DNA from: Methyloversatilis sp.
GTDB lineage: Bacteria > Pseudomonadota > Gammaproteobacteria > Burkholderiales > Rhodocyclaceae
Direction of reading: 5' to 3'
DNA length: 64,000 bases
Assembly: GCF_030698125.1 (NCBI RefSeq)
Contig: NZ_JAUYNV010000053.1
Span: 58,717 to 122,716 of the forward strand
Each line of letters starts with the position of its first letter. Position 1 is the first letter of the stretch. Made by a program: the position numbers and the translations under genes. The notes beneath the pieces are model-generated. The model had not been told where the DNA came from. It saw only the letters and a list, made by a program, of their open reading frames with translations, and made no database searches. Shown one piece after another: positions 38,303-46,516 of the stretch.

Positions 38303-39088
38303 ATGAAATACCTGCGTGTGCGCCATCAGGGCGCCGAACGGCTGGGCCGCATCGCCGGCGATGGGGTCGACAAACGGGTCGAACTGCTCGATGGCGATTT
38401 GTTCGGCGCGCCGCGCGTGACCGGTGAAACCGTGCCGCTCGCCAGCGTCGAATGGCTGATGCCGTGCGTGCCGTCGAAGATGATCATCATCGTGAACAAC
38501 TTCCACGCGGCCGTGCAGAAGGCCGGTGGCAGCGTGCCGGCTGAGCCGCTGTTCCTCGTGCGTTCGCCGACTGCGCTGAACTGGCACCACCAGCCGATTC
38601 CGAAACCGCTGGCCTTCGACGGTCGCGTGTTCTACGAGGGTGAGCTGGGCGTGGTCATCGGCAAGGTGGCACGCAACCTGGACGAGGCGCAGGCCGCCGA
38701 CGCCATCTTCGGTTACACCTGCGTCAATGATGTGAGCGCGCTGGAACTGGTGGACAAGGATCCGTCGTTCGCGCAATGGACGCGTGCCAAAAGTTTCGAC
38801 GGTTTCGGTTGTTTCGGTCCGGTCATCGAAACCGATGCGCTGCCGGCCGATGCCGAAGTGGTCACCACGGTCGGCGGGCGCGAGCGCCAGCGCTATCCGG
38901 TGTCCGACATGATCATTCCGCCGGTCAAGCTGGTGGCGATGATTTCGCGCGACATGACGCTGCTGCCCGGCGACGTGATCTGTTGCGGCACCTCGGTCGG
39001 CGTGCTGCCGATGAAACCGGGCAGCACGGTCGAAGTGACCGTCAGCGGGGTCGGCACGCTCAGCAACGTGTACGCGCCCGCTGACTGA
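38303..39088 (+). CDS. Fumarylacetoacetate-hydrolase-family protein
   Basis: 261 residues. The metal site motif is visible: EGELGVVIGK, CVNDVSALELV and KSFDGFGCFGPVIE. The family includes hydrolases, decarboxylases and isomerases of 2-keto acids, often in aromatic degradation. The genomic context gives no pathway, so the substrate is unknown. It follows the FMN reductase by 36 bp and precedes the Kef-type antiporter by 48 bp on the same strand. Confidence 0.88.
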   Translation: MKYLRVRHQGAERLGRIAGDGVDKRVELLDGDLFGAPRVTGETVPLASVEWLMPCVPSKMIIIVNNFHAAVQKAGGSVPAEPLFLVRSPTALNWHHQPIPKPLAFDGRVFYEGELGVVIGKVARNLDEAQAADAIFGYTCVNDVSALELVDKDPSFAQWTRAKSFDGFGCFGPVIETDALPADAEVVTTVGGRERQRYPVSDMIIPPVKLVAMISRDMTLLPGDVICCGTSVGVLPMKPGSTVEVTVSGVGTLSNVYAPAD

Positions 39089-39136
39089 ACGACCTGTATC
39101 AATGCGATCCGGCCGCACCTGATGCACCCTTGACGG

Positions 39137-40873
39137 ATGGACGCCCACGCCGGATTGCCCCACCTGCAGCCGCTGCTGCTGTTTCTCGCCATTGCCGGTC
39201 TGGTGATGCCGCTGCTGGCACGCGCACGGGTGAGCCAGGTGGTGGCCTTCCTGTGCGCGGGCGCGCTGGTCGGTCCGTATGGTCTGGGCCGGCTGGCCGC
39301 TGACCAGCCCTGGCTGGGTGCGCTCACCATCGCCGACGGCGAGGGTGTGCGGGGTCTGGCCGAACTGGGCGTCATGTTCATGCTGTTCGTCATCGGCCTC
39401 GAACTGTCGGCACGCCAGCTGTGGTCGCTGCGTCGCTGGGTGCTGGGCGTGGGCAGCGCGCAGTGGCTGGGCACCGGCGCGCTGATCGCCGGCATCGCGC
39501 TGGCGTTCGGCCACGGCCACGAGACGGCGCTGGTGCTCGGCCTCGGCCTCGCGATGTCATCCACCGCGGTGGTGATGCAACTGCTCGACGAGGCGGGTCA
39601 GACGCGCTCGACGGTCGGTCGCACGAGTTTCGCGGTGCTGCTGCTGCAGGACATCGCCTTCGTTCCGCTGCTCATCCTGCTCGGCCTGATGGCGGGTGAC
39701 GGCGCGGGCGGCACGGCGAGCGGCTTCGTGTGGCTTTTGTTGACCGCGCTGGCCAAAGCCGCACTGGCGGTGGCGCTGATCCTGCTGCTCGGGCGGGTCG
39801 TGCTGACACCGCTGTTCCGCCGCGTGTCGGTCACCACGCAGGCCGACAGCTTCATGGCGCTGACACTGCTCGCTGCGCTCGGCGTAGCCGCGCTGACCGG
39901 CCGTGCCGGGCTGTCGATGGCGCTCGGCGCCTTCCTGGCCGGGCTGATGCTGTCCGAAACCGAATACCGCCATGCCGCGCTGCAGGCCATCGAACCGTTC
40001 AAGGGTCTGCTGATGGGGCTGTTCTTCGTGTCGGTCGGCATGAGCCTCGATCTGATAACCGTGGCCGCCGACGCGCTGTGGCTGGTGGGCTCGGTGATCG
40101 GCCTGTACGCGCTGAAAAGCGCCGTGCTCTTTACACTGTTCCGCCTGTTCGGCCTGGCACGCGGTGACGCGGCCGAGGCGGCGCTGTTGCTCGGTCAGGC
40201 CGGCGAATTTGCGCTGATCGTCATCGGCATCGCGCTTGGCACCGGTCTGCTGGATAGCCGTACCGGCAATTTCATGTTGCTGGTGGCCACGCTGAGCATG
40301 TTCATGACGCCACTTGCGGCAAAGGCCGGTCGTGCGCTGCACCGGCGCTTCGATCGCGCTGCCGACACGGCGGACGAAGGTGCAGCCGCGCGAAGCCTGC
40401 CCGCGCAGGACGATGTGGTCATCATCGCCGGCTTCGGCCGGGTCGGCCAGCGGGTGGCACGTGTGCTCGACCGCGCCGGACTTCCGTGGGTCGCCATCGA
40501 ACGGCACGTCGCCGCGGCGACGCGCCATCATGCAGAAGGTCGGACGGTGATCGTCGGCGACGCCGGCAGCCCGTCACTGCTGCATCATCTGGGCGCCGGT
40601 CGGGCCCGCGCGCTGGTCGTCACGATGGATGATCCCGCCGCGGCCCGGCACGTGGTGCGCAGCCTGCACGCCGAATTCCCGGCGCTGCCGCTGATCGCCC
40701 GGGCGCGCGATGGCGCACATGCGGCCGAACTGCGGGCAGTGGGGGCCAGCGAAGTCATTCCGGAGGCACTGGAAGCGGCGCTCCAGCTGGGCGATCACGT
40801 GCTGGCGCAACTGGATGTATCGCCCGCACGGCGCGGCGAACTGATCGACGCCGAACGCCGCAGCGCCGACTGA
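39137..40873 (+). CDS. CPA2 (Kef-type) cation/proton antiporter with TrkA-N domain
   Basis: 578 residues. Twelve or so membrane helices with MFMLFVIGLELSARQLW and LAMSSTAVVMQLL, then a TrkA-N domain from about 430 (VVIIAGFGRVGQRVARVLDRAG). It probably exports K+ in exchange for H+, gated by nucleotides or thiol adducts. It is a different subgroup from the YbaL-type antiporter at 20048. No KefF/KefG partner adjoins it, although an FMN reductase lies two genes upstream. It ends 16 bp from the convergent His-rich gene. Confidence 0.9.
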   Translation: MDAHAGLPHLQPLLLFLAIAGLVMPLLARARVSQVVAFLCAGALVGPYGLGRLAADQPWLGALTIADGEGVRGLAELGVMFMLFVIGLELSARQLWSLRRWVLGVGSAQWLGTGALIAGIALAFGHGHETALVLGLGLAMSSTAVVMQLLDEAGQTRSTVGRTSFAVLLLQDIAFVPLLILLGLMAGDGAGGTASGFVWLLLTALAKAALAVALILLLGRVVLTPLFRRVSVTTQADSFMALTLLAALGVAALTGRAGLSMALGAFLAGLMLSETEYRHAALQAIEPFKGLLMGLFFVSVGMSLDLITVAADALWLVGSVIGLYALKSAVLFTLFRLFGLARGDAAEAALLLGQAGEFALIVIGIALGTGLLDSRTGNFMLLVATLSMFMTPLAAKAGRALHRRFDRAADTADEGAAARSLPAQDDVVIIAGFGRVGQRVARVLDRAGLPWVAIERHVAAATRHHAEGRTVIVGDAGSPSLLHHLGAGRARALVVTMDDPAAARHVVRSLHAEFPALPLIARARDGAHAAELRAVGASEVIPEALEAALQLGDHVLAQLDVSPARRGELIDAERRSAD

Positions 40874-40889
40874 GCTCTGCCGCGCTGCG

Positions 40890-41282
40890 TCAGCGCTTCA
40901 CGCCTGGTGGCAGCGCCGGCTTCATTTCAGTGGCACTCGGCTGCACATGGTCGTGGCTTTCGATCGTCGGATGCTCCTGCCCGGCATGCACCTTGCGGGT
41001 TGAAGGCTTGACGCCTGGCGGAAGCGCCGGCTTCATTTCCGTGGCGCTCGGCTGTTCGTGATCATGGCCTTCGATCACCGGGTGTTCATGGCCGGCGTGC
41101 ACCTTGCGCGTCGACGGGGTGACGCCGGGCGGCAATGCCGGCTTGCTGCCGACGTTGGCCGGCGCCGTGTCCTTCAGCGCGTCGGCCGGATGCGCCGAAC
41201 CGGCATGGCCCGACGCGGCGTCGGCCCATGCGGTCGTACAGGACAACGCGGAAAGTGCCAGAGCGGCCCAGATCCTGTTCAT
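40890..41282 (-). CDS. His-rich exported protein with 37-residue tandem repeats
   Basis: 130 residues. Signal peptide ends near AWA/D (20). Residues 47-83 and 84-120 are two near-identical 37-residue repeats (KPALPPGV, STRKVHAG, HDH, QPSATEM), and a third copy stops after KPALPPGVKR. Each unit has four or five His in HAGxEHP and HDH, and Asp and Glu near them, suggesting binding of divalent metal in the periplasm. No known domain is recognised. The start at 41282 is set by the signal peptide. Confidence 0.75.
   Translation of the reverse strand: MNRIWAALALSALSCTTAWADAASGHAGSAHPADALKDTAPANVGSKPALPPGVTPSTRKVHAGHEHPVIEGHDHEQPSATEMKPALPPGVKPSTRKVHAGQEHPTIESHDHVQPSATEMKPALPPGVKR
40923..41144 (-). 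repeat. Coding 111-bp tandem repeat, two units
   Basis: Units run 41144-41034 and 41033-40923 (minus strand), followed by a partial third (40922-40893). The units are highly similar at the nucleotide level and encode the His-rich 37-residue repeat. Unit number could vary between strains. Confidence 0.85.
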
Positions 41283-41423
41283 GATTGCTTCCTTCCGGTA
41301 GTGAGTGATTGCAGCCAGTGTGCGCCTCGGGCGCGCCTGACGCATTGACTTGACTCAACAGCATTGCGCACAACGGGTATCGCGCCACGCGGACCCGGTG
41401 CGCGGCGTATTCTTCTTCGCGCC

Positions 41424-42227
41424 ATGCCGCTCGCCCAACCTGTCCTGTTCCTGCACGCCAATGGCTACCCGGCCGGCGTGTACCGCCAGTTTCTCGCTGC
41501 ACTGGCGCGCCACCACCCGGTCGATGCAATCGACGTGATCGCCGCCGCGCACGGCCCCGGCCCCGGCCGCGGCTGGCGCAACCTGCTGACGCAGGTGCTG
41601 GTCCGGGTCGACGCGCTACCGGATGAACCGCTCGCGCTGGTGGGCCATTCGATGGGCGGCTATCTCGCCGCCATGACCGCCGCGCGCCGGCCGCTGCGCG
41701 TGGCGCAGGTCGTTCTGATCGATGCGCCGCTGGTCGGCGGCTGGCGCGGCGCAGTGCTGACGGCATCACATGCCAGCGGCCTGTCGCGCAAGGTGGGTCC
41801 GGCGCCGATTGCCGCCCGCCGGCGCATGCACTGGCCATCGCGCGAGGACGCGCGGCGACATCTGGCGGACAAACCTTTCGTGCAGCGCTGGGCGCCCGGC
41901 GTGCTCGACGATTTCCTGGCCGCCGCGCTGACCGATCACCCCGGCGGTGGTGTCACGCTGACCATTGCGCGCGAAGCCGAGCGCGACATCTACGCCACGC
42001 TGGCGCACCGTGCGGCCCTGCGTGCCGTGCGCACGCTGCGCCGGCGCGGCACGCCCATCGGTTTCGTCGCCGGCAGCCAGTCAGAAGAGCTGCGCCTCGC
42101 CGGGCGCGACGCCAACCGCGCCTTCTGGGGCCGCGACTGGCGCGAACTGGACACCGGCCATCTGGTACCGATGGAAGCGCCGCAAGCGTGTGCCGCTGCG
42201 GTGCAGTCGCTGCTCGGCGAACGTTGA
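41424..42227 (+). CDS. Alpha/beta-hydrolase
   Basis: 267 residues. VLFLHANGYP marks the oxyanion strand and VGHSMGGYLAAM the nucleophile elbow with Ser. A late Asp/His pair is consistent with LDTGHLVPMEAP, where the His is catalytic. Family of esterases and lipases acting on unknown substrate. The start at 41424 gives MPLAQPVLFLHANGY. It is divergent from the His-rich gene. Confidence 0.85.
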   Translation: MPLAQPVLFLHANGYPAGVYRQFLAALARHHPVDAIDVIAAAHGPGPGRGWRNLLTQVLVRVDALPDEPLALVGHSMGGYLAAMTAARRPLRVAQVVLIDAPLVGGWRGAVLTASHASGLSRKVGPAPIAARRRMHWPSREDARRHLADKPFVQRWAPGVLDDFLAAALTDHPGGGVTLTIAREAERDIYATLAHRAALRAVRTLRRRGTPIGFVAGSQSEELRLAGRDANRAFWGRDWRELDTGHLVPMEAPQACAAAVQSLLGER

Positions 42228-42294
42228 GCCATCGTTTTGACATGCGCCGTACCGCGTGCCTGCATCCGTCATGGGCAACCGGCCGGCGGCATGC

Positions 42295-44163
42295 CTACTC
42301 GTCGGCGAATTCGCAGTGCCCGGAACCCAGTTCGACCGCCTGGGTCGCGGCGCGGCGCGCGGCTTCGAACATCGATTCGATGCCGATATAGCGCGCGTCG
42401 CCCAGCGCGATGCCGGCCGCTGCGGCGATCACGACCTCGCTGTCGCCCACGCGCAGCGTCGCGGTCAGTTCCTGCATCAGGCGGGCCGCGAGTTTCGATA
42501 CCGCCGGAATCAGTTCGTTGGAGCCAGCCAGTTCGCGCGCCGCCTGACCGGCGCGGAAGTCGGTCAGCAGCACCGCGAACTGGTGCTTTTCCAGATAGCT
42601 GACCGCGGCGCCCGGATAGCTGACCGGACGGAAGCGCCGCGCCACCTCGGCCAGCACCTGTTCGGACACTTCCTGACTGTAGTGCGGCACCAGTTCTTCC
42701 ATGCCGAACACATCGACCCACAGCAGCGCGAACGGGGCGCCGCTGACCTGGAACTGGTGCAGCGTCCACGCCAGCAGCGCGTCGAAGATGGGCCGGCTGG
42801 TCATGCCGGTTCGGGCTTCGAACCACATGCGTCGACGGGCGCGTTCCTCGGCGCCGCGCCGCTCGCTCACGTCGGTGATGAAGCCTTCGATCACCAGCAA
42901 TTCGCCCTGCGACGAGAACACGCCGCGCCCCTGTTCCCACACCCACAGATAGACGCCATTGACGTCGGCGATCCGGTAGGAAATCTGATACGGCTTGTGC
43001 TGCGCCAGATTGGCCTGCACCTGCGACCAGACGAATTCGCGGTCTTCCGGGTGAATCAGGCTGCCGAAGGCCACGCGGCGGTTGTCGACCAGTTCCCAGG
43101 GCTCGTAGCCGGTCAGGTCGACGCAGCCGTCGCTGACGAATTCCATGGTCCAGTCCGGATCGTTGCGGCCGCGATACACCATGCCCGGCACATTGGCGAG
43201 CAGCGTATTCAGATAGCGCCGGCTGGAGCCCAGTTCCTCGCTGCGGCGCCGCCGTGTGACCTCGGTCAGCGTACCGACCACACCGGCCAGATCGCCGTCC
43301 GGCAGGGTGCATGACTGTGCGCGCAGCATGACCCAGAACACGTTGCCGCTGGCGGCGACCAGACGCACTTCGCTGACCAGCTGGTCGAGCTGGCCGCTGG
43401 CCACCGACAGCAGCGATTTTTCCACCCCGTCGCGCTCTTCCGGGTGCACGGCCGCACTGAGCAGCCGCCCGCGGCTGTCGGCAACGCTGCGACCGGTCAG
43501 CCGCTCCCAGGCGCGATTCAGGTAGGCGATGCGGCCTTCGGTATCGGTCTTGAACAGCACCAGATCGATCTGGTCCAGCACCACCGGCATGTCATGTTCG
43601 CTGTCGTCGCGCGCCGGCACGGCCGCGGCATCCGGGCTGAACTGGATCAGCAGGCTGCCCGGTACCGCCGGCAGTGGCGAAATGCTGGCGTGCAGCTTCA
43701 CCGGCAGACCGGTGGCGCTGACCATGCGCAGCATGCTTTCGGCCGCCGTCGGATTGCTGCCGGCGGCGATCGCGACCAGCGCAGCGAAGCGGGCATGATC
43801 GACCGGATGCAGCAGGTTGGTGAACGGCAGCCCGACCACTTCGTCGGCACGCCCGCGGTAGTCAAGCAGCGCGAGAAAAGCCTGGTTGGCGAAACTGATG
43901 GTCGGTCCTTCTATCGTGACCGAGGGCGATGAAATGTTGTGGCACAGTTCACCCGCCCACTGCGTCTGTTGCGCGGTGGCATCGGGGCGCCGGCGAAGTG
44001 GCGCGTCGGACCATGTCTGTCGCCGCAACATCAGCACCAGCAGCAGTCCGCCCAGTCCGACCGCGGCAGGCAGGCCGTAGGCCGCGTGGCCGCCGTGCCA
44101 GGTGCCGACCACGGCCGCAAACATCAGGGCGAGCGTCCACGCGGAAAACAGATACAGGGCCAT
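42295..44163 (-). CDS. Membrane PAS-domain protein with degenerate GGDEF domain
   Basis: 622 residues. Two N-terminal membrane helices (about 3-22 and 30-46), then three PAS domains (about 75-165, 190-310, 320-430; the last two with PAC motifs such as ISYRIADVNGVYLWVWEQGRG), and a GGDEF-like domain from about 445. The active-site loop reads SYLEKHQFAVLL, so the GGDEF signature is EKHQF, and the upstream metal Asp is not certain. It is therefore unlikely to make c-di-GMP and may be a sensor or receptor. AAAGGAAA precedes the start. It is divergent from the NarX-like kinase, starts 1 bp apart. Confidence 0.85.
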   Translation of the reverse strand: MALYLFSAWTLALMFAAVVGTWHGGHAAYGLPAAVGLGGLLLVLMLRRQTWSDAPLRRRPDATAQQTQWAGELCHNISSPSVTIEGPTISFANQAFLALLDYRGRADEVVGLPFTNLLHPVDHARFAALVAIAAGSNPTAAESMLRMVSATGLPVKLHASISPLPAVPGSLLIQFSPDAAAVPARDDSEHDMPVVLDQIDLVLFKTDTEGRIAYLNRAWERLTGRSVADSRGRLLSAAVHPEERDGVEKSLLSVASGQLDQLVSEVRLVAASGNVFWVMLRAQSCTLPDGDLAGVVGTLTEVTRRRRSEELGSSRRYLNTLLANVPGMVYRGRNDPDWTMEFVSDGCVDLTGYEPWELVDNRRVAFGSLIHPEDREFVWSQVQANLAQHKPYQISYRIADVNGVYLWVWEQGRGVFSSQGELLVIEGFITDVSERRGAEERARRRMWFEARTGMTSRPIFDALLAWTLHQFQVSGAPFALLWVDVFGMEELVPHYSQEVSEQVLAEVARRFRPVSYPGAAVSYLEKHQFAVLLTDFRAGQAARELAGSNELIPAVSKLAARLMQELTATLRVGDSEVVIAAAAGIALGDARYIGIESMFEAARRAATQAVELGSGHCEFADE

Positions 44164-44164
44164 C

Positions 44165-45763
44165 GTGATTCGTTTCCTTTCAGGCGCCGGCAGGCGTTAC
44201 CCGCTGTATACCGGATTGACGGTCATGCTGGCCGGCTGCGCGCTGTGCGCGGCGCTGGCCTTCTGGGGCAGTGTCGAAGTCGAACGGCAGTTTTCGCAGA
44301 TTTTCGGCCGCATGGTCGCACTGTGTGCGGCGCCTGCGGCGGCCGAAGGGGCGCTGTGCGAGGTGGTGGCCGGCGTCGAGCGTGCATTGCTGGAACGGGT
44401 GGCCGTGATGCTGCTGCTGCAGGGGCTGTGCCTGCTCGCCATCATCGTCGGTTGCACGCTCATCGCGCACCGGGCGTATCGACTGCTCGTGTGCCGCAGC
44501 GAGGCCGCATTGAGCCTGATGCCGGAAAGCAGCCGCGCGCGCGGGCGCGACGAAATCGAACGGCTGGTCGAAAGCCTGGCCGAACTGACGGCGCGCCAGG
44601 CCGGACTGGAGGCAGAAGTGAGCTGGCGCCAGCAGGTCACGGCCGAACAGTTGCGGCGCAAGGCACTGGAACTGCAGACGCTGCATCAGGTGGCGCGCAC
44701 CTTCACCAACAGCGAAGTGTCGGCGTTCAGCCTGCTCGGCGGCCTCGCCCAGCTGGAATCTGCGCTCGGTGCGCGCACCGTCGCGCTCAGCCTGGGCATG
44801 GTCGCGCGGCAGGCACTGGGTGCCGACGCCGTTCTGGCGACCCATGGCGAGCCGGCCATTCTGGCTCAGCTGGCCGACCAGCCGGCGGCGCGAGAAATCA
44901 CCGCGCGCGTGGTGCCGGCGGGCGCAACCGGGCCGACCTGTTCGCTGGTGCTGCCGGTGTGCCGCGGCGATCTGGCGCTCGGCACGCTGGTGGCCGAATT
45001 TCCCGAGCATGCGCGGGTCGATGACCCGCAGGTCAAGCTGGCCGAAAGCTTCGCTCATCTGGCCGCACTTGCCTTGTCCGGCGTGAGCCGCAGCCAGGAG
45101 GAAAGGCGGGTGGCACTGATGGAGGAACGCACGGCGATCGCCGGCGAACTGCACGATTCGCTGGCGCAGTCGCTCGCCTACATGAAGATCCAGGTGGCCC
45201 GGCTGCAACGCGGTCTCGATCGCGAAAAGCACCCGGCCGATGTCGCGCAGGCCGCGCGCGAACTGCGCGAGGGGCTGTCGGCCGCCTACCGCGAGGTGCG
45301 TGACCTGATCGCCGCCTTCCGCGTGCGCATGGGCCCGGGCGGCCTGCTGTCGTCGGTGCAGGCCACGGTCGACGAGTTCGCGCAGCGCAGCGGTCTCGAC
45401 ATCAGTTTCGTGCACGATCTGGGCCGATGCCAGCTTGGCGTGAACGAGGAGTTTCACGTCATGCAGGTCATCCGCGAAGCGGTGTCGAACACGGTGCGCC
45501 ATGCGCGGGCTTACCATGTCTGGATCAGCATGCATTACGGGCCCGGACATCTGCTCACCGCCATCGTGGATGACGACGGCCGCGGCCTGACCAACCCCTA
45601 TGCAGAGACGAACCACTATGGCCTGTCCATCATGCGCGAGCGCGCCAGCTCGCTCGGTGGCGAGGTATCCGTGGTACACCGACCGGGTGGCGGCACCCGG
45701 GTGCAGCTGGCCTTTGCGCCGCAGAAGCTGCCGGCCGACATTCTTTCCGAAGTGACGACATGA
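44165..45763 (+). CDS. NarX/NarQ-type sensor histidine kinase
   Basis: 532 residues. Two membrane helices (about 13-35 and 78-102) enclose a short periplasmic loop of about 45 residues, smaller than that of NarX, with no obvious nitrate P-box. A coiled-coil linker, a GAF-like domain (about 175-300) and the HisKA_3 motif follow: RTAIAGELHDSLAQSLAYMK with His330. The ATPase domain ends with YGLSIMRERASSLGGEV. The start is not certain: GTG at 44165 is preferred, since GTG at 44102 lies inside the divergent gene. It is coupled to the response regulator (ATGA). Its position next to tmm-dmm suggests methylated amines or their products as the signal. Confidence 0.87.
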   Translation: MIRFLSGAGRRYPLYTGLTVMLAGCALCAALAFWGSVEVERQFSQIFGRMVALCAAPAAAEGALCEVVAGVERALLERVAVMLLLQGLCLLAIIVGCTLIAHRAYRLLVCRSEAALSLMPESSRARGRDEIERLVESLAELTARQAGLEAEVSWRQQVTAEQLRRKALELQTLHQVARTFTNSEVSAFSLLGGLAQLESALGARTVALSLGMVARQALGADAVLATHGEPAILAQLADQPAAREITARVVPAGATGPTCSLVLPVCRGDLALGTLVAEFPEHARVDDPQVKLAESFAHLAALALSGVSRSQEERRVALMEERTAIAGELHDSLAQSLAYMKIQVARLQRGLDREKHPADVAQAARELREGLSAAYREVRDLIAAFRVRMGPGGLLSSVQATVDEFAQRSGLDISFVHDLGRCQLGVNEEFHVMQVIREAVSNTVRHARAYHVWISMHYGPGHLLTAIVDDDGRGLTNPYAETNHYGLSIMRERASSLGGEVSVVHRPGGGTRVQLAFAPQKLPADILSEVTT

Positions 45764-46410
45764 GCATACGCATCCTGCTGATCGACGATCATCCGCTGTT
45801 CCGCAAGGGCGTGGCCCAGCTGGTGCGCGCCGATGACGAACTCGAACTGGCCGGCGAAGCCAGCGACGGCGTGAGCGGTATCGCGCTGGCCGCCGAGACG
45901 GATCCCGACCTGATCCTGATCGACCTCAACATGAAGTCGGTGAATGGCATCGAAACGCTGCGCCGGCTCAAGGCGGCGGGCCTGCGCGGCCGCTGCGTCA
46001 TGCTGACCGTGTCCGATGACGAACGCGACGTGCTGGATGCGATGAAGGCCGGTGCCGACGGCTATCTGCTGAAGGATATGGAACCGGAAGAGCTGTGTCA
46101 GCGCATCAAGCAGTCGGTGGCCGGCACCGTGGTGCTCGACGGCAGTGTCGCCGGCTTGCTCGCCCATGCGCTGAACGCGCCGCCAGCCGCCAGTCACGCC
46201 GATCTGACTGAACGAGAGCGCGAAATTCTCGGCCTGCTGTCGGACGGGCGCAGCAACAAGGAAATCGCGCGCGTGCTCGGCATTTCCGATGCGACGGTGA
46301 AGGTGCATATCAAGCACGTGCTCAGCAAGCTCAACATGAAAAGCCGTCTCGAGGCGGCCGTGTGGGCGCTGCAGAACCCGCAGTTCCGGCGGGTGGCCGC
46401 TCACGACTGA
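45760..46410 (+). CDS. NarL-family response regulator
   Basis: 216 residues. Receiver with DDHPLFRKG and phospho-acceptor Asp55, then a LuxR/NarL helix-turn-helix (LTEREREILGLLSDGRSNKEIARVLGIS, shown here only for position 150-180, key residues KEIA and VKVHIKHV). It should bind TACYYMT-type heptamers in 7-2-7 arrangement. Three such sites occur upstream of torF, tmm and dmmD at the same distance from promoter hexamers, so these operons are the likely regulon. The start overlaps the kinase stop as ATGA. Confidence 0.93.
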   Translation: MSIRILLIDDHPLFRKGVAQLVRADDELELAGEASDGVSGIALAAETDPDLILIDLNMKSVNGIETLRRLKAAGLRGRCVMLTVSDDERDVLDAMKAGADGYLLKDMEPEELCQRIKQSVAGTVVLDGSVAGLLAHALNAPPAASHADLTEREREILGLLSDGRSNKEIARVLGISDATVKVHIKHVLSKLNMKSRLEAAVWALQNPQFRRVAAHD

Positions 46411-46516
46411 GGCGCGCGGCGCCGTCTGGTGCCGGCCGGACCCTGAATGGAAAACCGGCAGACGACAGCCCATGGGCTGCCGCTGCCGGCTGTTCAGCAC
46501 AACCGCTGGCGAGTAC

